A DNA stretch of 64,000 bases from Cellvibrio fontiphilus (GTDB lineage: Bacteria; Pseudomonadota; Gammaproteobacteria; Pseudomonadales; Cellvibrionaceae): assembly GCF_035317345.1 (NCBI RefSeq), contig NZ_JAYKTU010000002.1; one strand, 5' to 3'. The notes below the pieces were generated by a model. It ran no database searches, was not told where the DNA came from, and saw only the letters and a list, made by a program, of their open reading frames with translations. The translations under genes and the position numbers were made by a program. Shown one piece after another: positions 1 through 8,252 of the stretch. The stretch's first letter is position 1; each line of letters begins with the position of its first letter.

Positions 1-134
1 AGCCTCTGTGCACTAAGCTGCGCGACCTTGTGCGACACGTAGGACGTGTCTCCCTTGAAATGCTATCCACAGGTCTACGGAGTTTTCACTCTTAGATAGC
101 GAGGCGAAAGCCTGACCTCATCTTAGATACACCA

Positions 135-162
135 CCCCTGCGGGATTTCAATCCCGCAGGGG
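135..162 (+). other. Perfect 11-bp hairpin in the intron 5' region
   Basis: CCCCTGCGGGA (135-145) and TCCCGCAGGGG (152-162) form a perfect stem with a six-base loop. Its position suggests a domain I substem of the ribozyme. No T-run follows, so a terminator is unlikely. I could not assign it to a named intron helix. Confidence 0.5.
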
Positions 163-968
163 ATTGGACTCTCCCGCATACAAACGAGAGAGGTATCCAC
201 ACGAACTTGCTGCTTTTGCAGTCCTTGTTCTTATCAATCAAGGGGCACTCAATGCTCCGTTTCGTAATGCTTGACTCCAGAATATCGGGGTATCAAGCCT
301 GACATGTGTCTGTCAGTTCACTAGATCGACATGCGTTGGAGGCCAACTTCGGCGTGTGAAGCTCGATTGACAATGTCTCTGCCAATCTCTTTTGCTGAAT
401 AAGGAAAGAGTGGTGCCTGTTGTTGGTAACAACATCGGTTTGAATCTGAATTGCACAGATTTGAAGGGGCTAGTGACAGTACCTGCATGGCTAACCTATG
501 TGAATCATCGATATAACCCTCGTTAGCAGCAACGGGCCTACGGCAATTATTGGCCTCAGCCAAAAATGGCACTGCAGTTGGACTACTCAGTAAGGTCTTG
601 GGTAGCGACACCAAACAACTGCCGGGGGAAAGATGAAGCCTAAACGGGGAATCGGTACGAAACGGGGCACGTGGCAATCCCGACCACTCGCCCACGGCCA
701 GAAGATCGGCACAGGCAGGTGCTTCGCAAGAAGCGCTGATGAGTGTGGGGAATAGGAGGATGTAAAAAGCGAATGACTCCTTGTAATGAGGGGTATATCG
801 GTTGAGATATTACCGACTGGGGCAACCCTGGCTGACGTACATCTGGTTTACACGCGTGTGAACTTTTGCTGATTTCAATCTATTAACTCACCTGAAGGGT
901 AGACACTACCCTTTGGGGGAGTAGTCCGCCTGACGGGTAGTTAGTTTCTATCCACTCAGGGGGACTGT

Positions 969-2555
969 ATGAATCTACCATCGGAAACGATGCACGCTGC
1001 GTCCTCTGACGAGGCGACAGGCTGGCACCAGATCAACTGGGAAAAGGCTTATCGTTTTGTTCGGAAGACGCAATTGAAAATCGCGCAGGCGACACAGGCA
1101 GGTAATTGGCGAAGGGTATTTCGACTTCAACGATTGCTGGCTCACTCGTTTTACGGTCGCTGTATGGCCGTCAAGCGGGTAACGGAGAACCGGGGTCGCA
1201 AGACACCGGGCGTGGATGGTGAAACATGGAGTACGCCAACCGCCAAATGGAATGCCGTGAAGCGTTTGTCACATAAGCGGGGTTATCAACCAAAACCGCT
1301 AAAACGGGTATGGATACCCAAACCCGGCAAGCAGGAAAAGCGTCCGCTAGGTATCCCGACGATGTTGGATCGGGCAATGCAGGCGCTTTACCTGCAAGGA
1401 TTGGAGCCTGTTGTAGAAAGCACCAGTGACCCGAAAAGTTATGGCTTCCGCCCTGACCGATCAACCGCTGATGCGATGGTGGAACTCTTTCACTTACTGG
1501 CGCCCGCTGTGGCACCGGTATGGATTTTGGAGGGTGACATCAAAGGCTTCTATGACAACATTAACCACGAGTGGCTATGCCGTAATGTTCCCATGAACAA
1601 AGCGGTGTTAAACAAATGGTTAAAGGCCGGTGTGATCGACAGGCACCAGTTTGCAGAAACGAAGGCAGGAACACCGCAGGGTGGCATTATTTCGCCCTGT
1701 TTGGCTAACGCCACACTGAACGGATTGGAAAGCCAATTAAAAACGCACTTTGCGCAGACGATTGGTAAAACTAAATCCAAAAAACTTGGGTTACAGGTGG
1801 TGAGATATGCAGATGATTTTGTGATTACAGCTTATTCGAAAGAGTTGCTGGAAAACGAAGTGAAGCCTTGGGTAGAGGAATTTCTATCAATACGAGGAGT
1901 TCAGCTATCACAGGAGAAAACACGCATTACTCACATCAGCACCGGCTTTGATTTTCTGGGATGGAATTTCAGGAAATATGTGCCTAAGTCACCGTATCGA
2001 AAGGCCAAGCTGTTTATCAAACCATCCAAGAAAAATGCGCAAGCGTTTTATCAAAAGGTGGCGGCGATTATTAAAAACAGCGGCGCATTAACGCAGGATG
2101 CGTTAATTGGCCAATTGAATCCGGTGTTGCGGGGATGGGCGGAATACCATTCTCCAGTGGTGGCAAAGCAAACCTTTAGCAAGCTGGAGCACCTTATTTT
2201 CTGGCGAGTGTGGCGGTGGGCAAAACACAGGCACCCTAATAAGTCCATTGAGTGGATTCGGAAGCGATACTTCAAATCCATCGGTGAGCGAAAATGGGTG
2301 TTTGCGCTAGCGCACAAATTGCAATCAGGTGAAGTGAGGTATCGCCGACTCTACGGGTTAGCGAGCACCCCAATCGTGCGCCACAAGCGTCTACCAACGG
2401 ACTACCATCCGTATGACGCGGAGCACGAGGAGAAATGGGAGGCACTACGAGTCCAGCGGATGCGGCATAAACTGCGCTACCGCAAAGAAGTCTGGACAAT
2501 TTTCGCCAGACAACTGGGTTTGTGTGCTTACTGTGGTGGCGGAATATCAATGTAA
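969..2555 (+). CDS. ltrA: Group II intron reverse transcriptase/maturase, HNH domain cut off by a stop codon
   Basis: The 528-residue product has the reverse transcriptase core, including YADD near residue 280, followed by the maturase (X) region. It would splice the intron RNA and reverse-transcribe it. The frame stops with TAA at 2553-2555 just after the first zinc pair CAYC of the HNH endonuclease domain. The same frame stays open from 2556 to a TAG at 2703-2705 and encodes the rest of the domain, including GWHDHHIV and HPNCHSLVH. The intact protein would be about 578 residues, normal for the family. This points to a single nonsense substitution. Splicing and RT functions may survive, but endonuclease-dependent mobility should be lost. 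Confidence 0.9.
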   Translation: MNLPSETMHAASSDEATGWHQINWEKAYRFVRKTQLKIAQATQAGNWRRVFRLQRLLAHSFYGRCMAVKRVTENRGRKTPGVDGETWSTPTAKWNAVKRLSHKRGYQPKPLKRVWIPKPGKQEKRPLGIPTMLDRAMQALYLQGLEPVVESTSDPKSYGFRPDRSTADAMVELFHLLAPAVAPVWILEGDIKGFYDNINHEWLCRNVPMNKAVLNKWLKAGVIDRHQFAETKAGTPQGGIISPCLANATLNGLESQLKTHFAQTIGKTKSKKLGLQVVRYADDFVITAYSKELLENEVKPWVEEFLSIRGVQLSQEKTRITHISTGFDFLGWNFRKYVPKSPYRKAKLFIKPSKKNAQAFYQKVAAIIKNSGALTQDALIGQLNPVLRGWAEYHSPVVAKQTFSKLEHLIFWRVWRWAKHRHPNKSIEWIRKRYFKSIGERKWVFALAHKLQSGEVRYRRLYGLASTPIVRHKRLPTDYHPYDAEHEEKWEALRVQRMRHKLRYRKEVWTIFARQLGLCAYCGGGISM

Positions 2556-2705
2556 AGTGGCTGGCACGATCATCACATCGTCAGACGTGTTGATGGTGGG
2601 TCTGATCGCAAAGATAACCGTGCTTTGCTTCATCCTAACTGTCACTCCTTGGTTCATAGCCAGGGGAAGGCAGAAAAATTGCGGTATAGCGGCTTGGAAG
2701 CGTAG
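2556..2705 (+). pseudogene. Detached HNH endonuclease tail of the intron maturase
   Basis: This stretch is in frame with the upstream maturase but lies beyond its TAA stop. The translation begins SGWHDHHIVRR and contains NRALLHPNCHSLVHS, supplying the catalytic histidines and the second Cys/His metal ligands of the HNH motif. It has no start codon or ribosome binding site of its own. It would be made only by readthrough or if the stop reverted. Confidence 0.8.
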
Positions 2706-2758
2706 AATCCGCATCTTTGTACAGTCGCCGGTCAGATTGTCTGACTTGCTGTAAGCTT

Positions 2759-2792
2759 GAGCCGTGTGCGATGAAAGTCGCACGCACGGTTC
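2759..2792 (+). ncRNA. Group II intron domain V
   Basis: The 34-nt segment starts GAGCCGTGTGCGATGAAAGT and folds into the canonical domain V hairpin: GAGCCGTG pairs with the CACGGTTC end, there is a bulge, and an apical stem (TGCGA with TCGCA) is closed by a GAAA-type loop. Domain V carries the catalytic triad of the ribozyme. Its preservation suggests the RNA can still splice. Confidence 0.88.
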
Positions 2793-2912
2793 TTAGGGGG
2801 GAATGGGGCAGTAATGCCCTGTTCCTACCCGACTTACGCTCTATTCAATATTGGCTGCCAGCCTTGCTGGGTTTTCATTTGCCATGACCTACTGAACACG
2901 ACAGATAATTTT

Positions 2913-3431
2913 ATGGTTTACAACTACGACGACATCAATCCGGACGATTATATTCTTAGCAAATCGCAGGTGAAACGCGATATGCATGCACTGCAGGCGC
3001 TGGGCGAAAGTCTAATTGATATGAATGAAAAGCAACTGGCCAACATTCCACTCAGCGAAGAAATGTTGGATGCAATTTATATCGCCCGCAAATTGCCGCC
3101 CAAAGAAGCACGTCGCCGCCAAATCCAGTATATCGGTCGTTTGATGCGCGAAGGTAACCATGAGGAAATCAAAGCGGCGGTTGAGAAAATGCAAAACCGC
3201 AGCGATCAGTATGTGCATCGTCAGCACCAGATCGAGCGCTATCGCGATTTGCTGATTGAAGGTGACAAACAAATTTTCCAAACACTGGTGACCTCCTGCC
3301 CTGGCCTGGATGTCCAACACCTGCGTCAACTAATTCGCGCGGCACAAAAGGAGCGGGATGAGAACAAACCGCCTGCGAATGCGCGCAAACTCTTCGGTTT
3401 TATTCGCGACCAGCTCGCCGCTCAGGATTAA
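2913..3431 (+). CDS. darP: DarP/YjgA, ribosome-associated 50S assembly factor
   Basis: The 172-residue protein belongs to the DUF615 (YjgA/DarP) family, which binds late 50S assembly intermediates in the cytoplasm. Recognisable landmarks are KSQVKRD near residue 16, the RRRQIQYIGRLMR helix and the C-terminal NKPPANARKLF segment. A longer frame opens at 2814, but those extra residues overlap the intron 3' end. The ATG at 2913 matches the family N-terminus. The gene lies 79 bp after the intron, in sense orientation, so its transcript may have to pass through or be spliced from the intron. A bidirectional terminator follows. Confidence 0.92.
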   Translation: MVYNYDDINPDDYILSKSQVKRDMHALQALGESLIDMNEKQLANIPLSEEMLDAIYIARKLPPKEARRRQIQYIGRLMREGNHEEIKAAVEKMQNRSDQYVHRQHQIERYRDLLIEGDKQIFQTLVTSCPGLDVQHLRQLIRAAQKERDENKPPANARKLFGFIRDQLAAQD

Positions 3432-3450
3432 TACCAAGGTCGTATTAAAA

Positions 3451-3476
3451 CAAAGCCCGGAATAATCCGGGCTTTG
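3451..3476. terminator. Bidirectional terminator between darP and motB
   Basis: CAAAGCCCGG and CCGGGCTTTG form a 10-bp stem with an AATAAT loop. A-runs on the left and T-runs on the right let it serve both convergent genes. Confidence 0.85.
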
Positions 3477-3510
3477 TTTTTAAAGGTAACTGCGTTGAAC
3501 CCCCTTCGTT

Positions 3511-4476
3511 TTATTGGGCATTTGCCGCGTCAATCGCGTCGTTAACTTCATTGGGCGATAGAATTTTCGGGCTTGGAGCCGGCTGGGTAAAAGTTTCGCT
3601 GCTATTAATCAATTGGCTGCTATCGATCCCTGCACCGCTGCCCAGCGCATCGGCAACTGCTTTTTTGAGCACAATAATAGCGATTCGACGATTAATTGGC
3701 TCATGCGGACGATCAATCAAAAATGGGGCCGCCGAACCCATACCCTGCACCGTAGCCACTTTGCCTTCCGGATAATTCCCATCAAGTAACGCGCGACGCG
3801 CGGCGTTAGCGCGATCTGCCGAGAGCTCCCAGTTGGTATAACTGGCACCTACACCATAGGGAGTAGAGTCAGTGTGGCCAGTCACACTGATTTTGTTTTG
3901 TACTTTATTCAGTATCGGAGCCAGCGCATGAAGCACCTCTACCGAGTAGGGCTTGAGGTTGGCACTGCCAACATCAAACATGGGGCGCTGGTCTTTATCC
4001 ACAATCTGGATTCTCAGCCCCAAGGCAGTAAAGTCGATCAAGATCTGATCTTTGATTTGCTGGAATACTGAATCGAGCGCATTGATTTCCGTCTCCAGCT
4101 GTCGCTTGAGTTCCTCCAGCTGTTCGTTTTCGATACGCTCAATTTCTTTTTTAATCCTATCTTCTGTCATTTCCTGTGCAGGGGTATCGTCAGCTTCAGC
4201 CGGCACTAATGGCTGCATAGGCTGATCAAGACTAATCAAGCCTGGGTTGGCGCCTCCCTCCCCCACCACATAGGGGCTACCGGGATCTTGAAAGAAACCC
4301 GATATAGCCTTCTTCTCCTCCGGTGAGGTACTACCAAGAAGCCACATCAAAAGAAAGAAAGCCATCATTGCCGTCATAAAATCGGCAAGTGCGACCTTCC
4401 AGGAACCGCCATGATGACCATGACCGTGCCCCTTTTTCTTTTTGATGATGATCGGTTGTTGCGAATTTTTCTCCAT
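3511..4476 (-). CDS. motB: Flagellar stator protein MotB
   Basis: The 321-residue protein has a Lys/His/Gly-rich cytoplasmic N-terminus, one transmembrane helix (about 31-49) with the proton-carrying Asp32 in ADFMTAMMAFF, and a periplasmic OmpA-like peptidoglycan-binding domain. Key peptidoglycan-binding segments are TGHTDSTPY (199-207), NWELSADRA (215-223) and NRRI (262-265). With MotA it forms the proton-driven stator anchored to the cell wall. A coiled-coil-like, Glu-rich stretch (about 105-140) precedes the OmpA domain. It lies directly downstream of motA with a 12-bp gap, so the two are co-transcribed. Confidence 0.96.
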   Translation of the reverse strand: MEKNSQQPIIIKKKKGHGHGHHGGSWKVALADFMTAMMAFFLLMWLLGSTSPEEKKAISGFFQDPGSPYVVGEGGANPGLISLDQPMQPLVPAEADDTPAQEMTEDRIKKEIERIENEQLEELKRQLETEINALDSVFQQIKDQILIDFTALGLRIQIVDKDQRPMFDVGSANLKPYSVEVLHALAPILNKVQNKISVTGHTDSTPYGVGASYTNWELSADRANAARRALLDGNYPEGKVATVQGMGSAAPFLIDRPHEPINRRIAIIVLKKAVADALGSGAGIDSSQLINSSETFTQPAPSPKILSPNEVNDAIDAANAQ

Positions 4477-4488
4477 CAGGTGTCTACC

Positions 4489-5343
4489 TTATTTTTTTGC
4501 CCTGTATTGTTCTTCCAACTCTTTAAAACTGGGACGGACACTGTGGAACAAAACTTTACGACCAAACTCCACAGCTACCTGTGGAGGGACACCGCTCATT
4601 GATGAAACTAGAATAGCTTTAACGCACTCATAAGAGCGGCCTTCGTCACGTACTTTTCCATTCAAATAAGTAGCGAAAGGACCGATGAAACCGTACGCAA
4701 ACAAAATACCTAAAAAGGTTCCTACCAAAGCTGCAGCTACCGAAGCGCCAATCTCTGCTGGAGGCCCCCCAATCTTTGCCATGGTAATAATCACCCCGAG
4801 TACCGCTGCAACGATACCAAACCCGGGTAGACCATCGGCCGCGGTTTGGATAGCACCGGGTACAACCGAGGCTTCTTGGTGATGACCATCAATTTCCTGT
4901 TCCATCAAAGATTCAAGCTCATGCGGAGCCATATTCCCCGCCACCATCAGCCTCAGGTAATCACACATAAATTCAACGATGTGGTGATCTTTTAAAATGG
5001 CAGGATAATTCCCAAAAATTGGACTGGTATCTGGCTCCTCGATATCACCCTCTATTGCCATCAACCCTTCACGGCGGGTTTTATTCAGAATGTCATACAT
5101 CAGGGTCAAGAGTTCAAGGTAAAAAACCTTGTTAAATTTTGATGGGGTAAGCAAAGATCCCCCGGATTTAATTACGCCTATGGTTACAGAGAGCGGATTG
5201 CCGATGATCATTGCACCAAACGCCGCACCGCAAATTACCATAATTTCAACGGGCGACCAGAGTGCCATAATATTTCCGCCATGGAGGACAAAGCCTCCAA
5301 GCACACAAACAAAAACAACGATTATCCCGATAATAATGTTCAC
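4489..5343 (-). CDS. motA: Flagellar stator protein MotA
   Basis: The 284-residue inner-membrane protein has four hydrophobic segments (about 1-22, 30-50, 170-192, 200-222) and a large cytoplasmic loop between the second and third. The loop holds the charged TRREGL segment that contacts FliG. The conserved prolines DGLPGFG and GPFATY flank the third and fourth helices. Length and start fit the E. coli-type MotA family. It heads the motAB operon. The 226 bp upstream separate it from a divergent DUF1244 gene and contain no other gene that I can see. Confidence 0.96.
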   Translation of the reverse strand: MNIIIGIIVVFVCVLGGFVLHGGNIMALWSPVEIMVICGAAFGAMIIGNPLSVTIGVIKSGGSLLTPSKFNKVFYLELLTLMYDILNKTRREGLMAIEGDIEEPDTSPIFGNYPAILKDHHIVEFMCDYLRLMVAGNMAPHELESLMEQEIDGHHQEASVVPGAIQTAADGLPGFGIVAAVLGVIITMAKIGGPPAEIGASVAAALVGTFLGILFAYGFIGPFATYLNGKVRDEGRSYECVKAILVSSMSGVPPQVAVEFGRKVLFHSVRPSFKELEEQYRAKK

Positions 5344-5569
5344 TTAACCCCCCAGCAGAAAACAGATCTCTCGCGCAAACTTTCGAGACAAAATAACTTA
5401 GACGACAAGCTTAACAGTACCGTTTGAGTATAGGCAGCCTGAATTGAGGTTCAAGACAAGAACCGGATTTAATCCTTCAGCGCCCCACCAAACCCTAATC
5501 AAACACACCAGAACCACATAAAGCATCGTAGAATATCGGCTGAATTCTTATTTACACGAGTTGGTATTG

Positions 5570-5884
5570 ATGAAAATTGACGAACTTAGCCCCGCACAGC
5601 GGGAAAAACTGGAAGCAGCGACCTTTCGCCGTTTAATTGCTCATTTGGATAGTCGCAAAGATGCACAGAATATCGATTTAATGAACCTCGCAGGCTTCTG
5701 TCGTAACTGTTTGAGCAAGTGGTATGTCGCGGCCGGAGCAGAACAGTACATCGAATTGGACTATGAAGATGCCCGCACACACATTTATGGCATGCCCTAT
5801 AGCGAGTGGAAAGCGCAATACCAGACAGAAGCCAGTGCTGAACAACAAGCCAAATTTGCCCAGGAAATAGCCAAAAAAGATTAA
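5570..5884 (+). CDS. DUF1244 family protein
   Basis: This 104-residue cytoplasmic protein matches the DUF1244 (SMc04008-like) family, which is common in proteobacteria and has no established function. The hallmark is the block DLMNLAGFCRNCLSKWY (about 40-56) with two cysteines, followed by YGMPYSEWKAQYQ. The ATG at 5570 is preferred. A TTG three codons upstream would add only three residues. It is a single gene followed by a strong terminator. Confidence 0.85.
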   Translation: MKIDELSPAQREKLEAATFRRLIAHLDSRKDAQNIDLMNLAGFCRNCLSKWYVAAGAEQYIELDYEDARTHIYGMPYSEWKAQYQTEASAEQQAKFAQEIAKKD

Positions 5885-5894
5885 TGCGGCGGGT

Positions 5895-5930
5895 ACTAAA
5901 AAGCCGCTGCAATCGCAACGGCTTTTTAGT
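5895..5930. terminator. Intrinsic terminator after the DUF1244 gene
   Basis: ACTAAAAAGCCG and CGGCTTTTTAGT form a perfect 12-bp stem. The T-rich arm faces right, and the mirrored A/T content also lets it act on the convergent gene ending at 5997. Confidence 0.85.
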
Positions 5931-5996
5931 GCTGGGCAGGCGGGATCAGCCCAGCTGTCGATTTATTTCTACGTTCAGCTTATTAGCATCAGCGAT

Positions 5997-6830
5997 TTAT
6001 TTAACTTGATAAGCAGTGACTGTATTTTTGAAAAAGTTAGGCACATACAGCTGCTGGGAAGCTTGATCATAACCTATATCCGCCGTGTTAATTTTTGCTT
6101 CGCGCGAATCGATCAAGCGCTCCAAACGGCCATCGCTGTGAACGTAATACACCAGCCCCACCCAGCAGGACACCAAAAATTCCCCGGGTTTGGTCATTTC
6201 AATACCATCGATACCGGCCTCAAACCCCTTGGCGATAGCCTGGCGATTTTTATCGGCATCAATCATTAACAACTCTGGGCCAGCGCCTACTATCAAGCTG
6301 GAACCCAATGCTTTTAAACCATTGGCGCTGCTAACGTTTTCCAAATAAGTATCCATTTTTCCCTTGTGAAAGCGGTGAACTTTATTGGTTCTGGTGTCAG
6401 ACACATATACAACACCGGCAGAGCTAACTGTTACATCATTTAAAAACACCGCGTTCTCAACCGGAATTTTTTGTGTCACTTGTTGTTTTTTAATATCGAT
6501 GATGACCAGCTCGGTAATGTCTGCTACGTAGAGATAATTGCCGTCAATCGCCATACCTTTGGGCGCATTTAATCCGGTAATCCAATTCTTATCGATGAGT
6601 TTGCCATGGGTTGTCAACTTGGCTATACCACCCTTTCCATCGGCTTGATCGCCCTGACCGTCAATCAAAGCCACAAACAGAAAAGGCGATTTTTTATCGG
6701 CGACATAAAGCACTGACTCAGGAGTAGGTAAATCACTCGCTTGCCACATCTGCTCCAATTGTTTGGACGCCTGGGCACCAGCAACTAACGGAAAAAAACA
6801 GGCAACAAACAACACAATGAATTTTTTCAT
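5997..6830 (-). CDS. Secreted SMP-30/gluconolactonase-like beta-propeller protein
   Basis: The 277-residue product starts with a clear signal peptide (cleavage after AGAQA, about residue 21). The rest is built of propeller-type repeats such as GMAIDGNYLYVADI, DVTVSSAGVVYVSDT and NGLKALGSSLIVGA. These resemble the SMP-30/gluconolaconase and NHL superfamily, so a periplasmic or exported six-bladed propeller is expected. The substrate is unknown. It stands alone, divergent from the LacI-type regulator. The 256-bp gap between them shows no further gene. Confidence 0.75.
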   Translation of the reverse strand: MKKFIVLFVACFFPLVAGAQASKQLEQMWQASDLPTPESVLYVADKKSPFLFVALIDGQGDQADGKGGIAKLTTHGKLIDKNWITGLNAPKGMAIDGNYLYVADITELVIIDIKKQQVTQKIPVENAVFLNDVTVSSAGVVYVSDTRTNKVHRFHKGKMDTYLENVSSANGLKALGSSLIVGAGPELLMIDADKNRQAIAKGFEAGIDGIEMTKPGEFLVSCWVGLVYYVHSDGRLERLIDSREAKINTADIGYDQASQQLYVPNFFKNTVTAYQVK

Positions 6831-7086
6831 GGGTAAACCTCATTCTGATTATGCATTAACAGCAGGTTGCACCCGGGGGTGGCTGGGCCGGCCCAGGAGT
6901 TTTTGCACTCGCATGGTGCCACCAGCGAATTCCTGCAGCCAAAATGTTTTACATATCCTTGCGCAAGACGTTTGAAGCTAAAACGCATTACATTTACCAG
7001 TGACGGCTTTATCGATACCCGCGAAATGATTGCGCTCCGCCAGCCTAAGCTCTACCCTAGCGTTTTGATCAGCCACTAATTACCAG

Positions 7087-8145
7087 ATGCCTATGAAACC
7101 CAGTGTCGATAAACACGCGCCCAAATCCAAAGCCACCATCAAGGATGTTGCCAAACTAGCCGGCGTCTCGTTTAAAACCGTTTCGCGTGTCATCAATAAA
7201 GAAGGTACTGTTGGGCAAGAATTGCAAGAAAAGGTTATGCAGGCAGTAAAAGCGCTGAATTACCAACCCAACCTTTCCGCACGTTTGCTGCGCGGCGCGG
7301 CGTCTTCTATTGGCTTTATTTACGACAACCCCAACAGCAACTACGTGATTGATATGCAAAAGGGGATTTTAGGAGAGTGCCGCCGACAAGGTTATGAACT
7401 GGTGATTCACCCTTGTGATTCCAAAGCAGAAGATATTATTGATGAAGTGCTCAACATGGTGGATCGCAGCCAAGTGGGTGGGCTGGTTCTTACACCACCC
7501 ATCTCTGAAATGCCGGAAATACTTTCTGTGCTAAATAAACGCAAAATTCCATTTGTACGCATTCTCTCCGGCTCACAACCACCAGATAAAAAAGGCCCCT
7601 GTATTTTTGTGGATGACCGCACCGCCGCTTATAAAATTACCCAATACCTGATTGACTTGGGGCATAAAGCTATCGCCTTTTTAGGCGGGGAGGAGTCACA
7701 CAAATCCAGTATCGAACGCTTGGAGGGCTACAAAGCCGCGCTCAAAGCCAACAAAATTACTCTGGATAAAAAATTAATTATTCCCGGCGAATATTCGTTT
7801 GAGTCAGGGGTAAAACGCACCCGCCAACTATTAGCAACCAATTTAAAACCCACCGCCGTATTTGCCTGTAACGATGAAATTGCAGCGGGTACTTTATTTG
7901 CCGCGCGGATTCAGGGGGTGGAAGTGCCGCAACAACTGTCCATTGTCGGTTTTGAGGACAGCCCCTTCTCTCGTCAAGCCTGGCCCAACCTCACCACTGC
8001 ACAACAGCCCAACACCACTATTGCTGAACGTGCTACGGGTTTATTGATCGACACTATTCGCGCGGCGCGCGATGTGGAGAGTGAAGGTTTTTATCCACAA
8101 CTGATTGTGCGTGACTCCACCTGCCCTGCGCCTTCCAAACGTTAA
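7087..8145 (+). CDS. LacI-family transcriptional regulator, candidate GlcNAc repressor
   Basis: The 352-residue protein has a LacI helix-turn-helix at about residues 17-37 (IKDVAKLAGVSFKTVSRVIN), the YQPNLSARLLRG hinge and a periplasmic-binding-like effector domain with FACNDEIAAG and IVGFEDSPFS. It probably senses a sugar or sugar phosphate. Three GACAACGTTGTC palindromes, a LacI-type symmetry, lie at the two promoters of the nag regulon downstream, and this is the only LacI-type gene in the window. I therefore suggest a NagR-like role. That is inference, because the gene is separated from the operon by one gene and I saw no such site in its own promoter. A second ATG at 7093 is also possible. 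Confidence 0.8.
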   Translation: MPMKPSVDKHAPKSKATIKDVAKLAGVSFKTVSRVINKEGTVGQELQEKVMQAVKALNYQPNLSARLLRGAASSIGFIYDNPNSNYVIDMQKGILGECRRQGYELVIHPCDSKAEDIIDEVLNMVDRSQVGGLVLTPPISEMPEILSVLNKRKIPFVRILSGSQPPDKKGPCIFVDDRTAAYKITQYLIDLGHKAIAFLGGEESHKSSIERLEGYKAALKANKITLDKKLIIPGEYSFESGVKRTRQLLATNLKPTAVFACNDEIAAGTLFAARIQGVEVPQQLSIVGFEDSPFSRQAWPNLTTAQQPNTTIAERATGLLIDTIRAARDVESEGFYPQLIVRDSTCPAPSKR

Positions 8146-8170
8146 GCCAACGATAAAAATAACATCAAAC

Positions 8171-8205
8171 AAAAAGTCCGCACGATTGAATTGTGCGGGC
8201 TTTTT
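8171..8205. terminator. Terminator between the lacI-type gene and the NHL lipoprotein gene
   Basis: A hairpin with arms AAAAAGTCCGCAC and GTGCGGGCTTTTT follows the regulator gene. Flanking A- and T-runs suggest bidirectional use between the convergent genes. Confidence 0.8.
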
Positions 8206-8252
8206 GGTAAGTGGCAGATGAGTAGATAAAATTACACTCACTACACATTCGC

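Larger units (their letters stand above)
30..2833 (+). mobile_element. Group II intron with interrupted maturase gene
   Basis: The element is recognised from a reverse transcriptase/maturase gene flanked by ribozyme sequence. Domain V is clear at 2759-2792. Domain VI follows, and the 3' end fits CCTACCCGAC at 2824-2833. The proposed 5' end is GTGCGAC at 30, which matches the GUGYG consensus. The six bases just before it (GACCTT, 24-29) are fully complementary to AAGGTC at 592-597, a candidate EBS1. GCTGC (17-21) and GCAGC (526-530) are a weaker IBS2/EBS2 candidate. The 3' boundary is firm. The 5' boundary is less sure, because domains I-III would then span about 940 nt, longer than usual. The intron lies in the sense orientation, 79 bp before the darP start. 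Confidence 0.82.

Noticed and set aside
2413..2754. Separate reading frame over the maturase end
   Set aside because: Its translation has no HNH motif. The real HNH tail lies in the maturase frame beyond the TAA.
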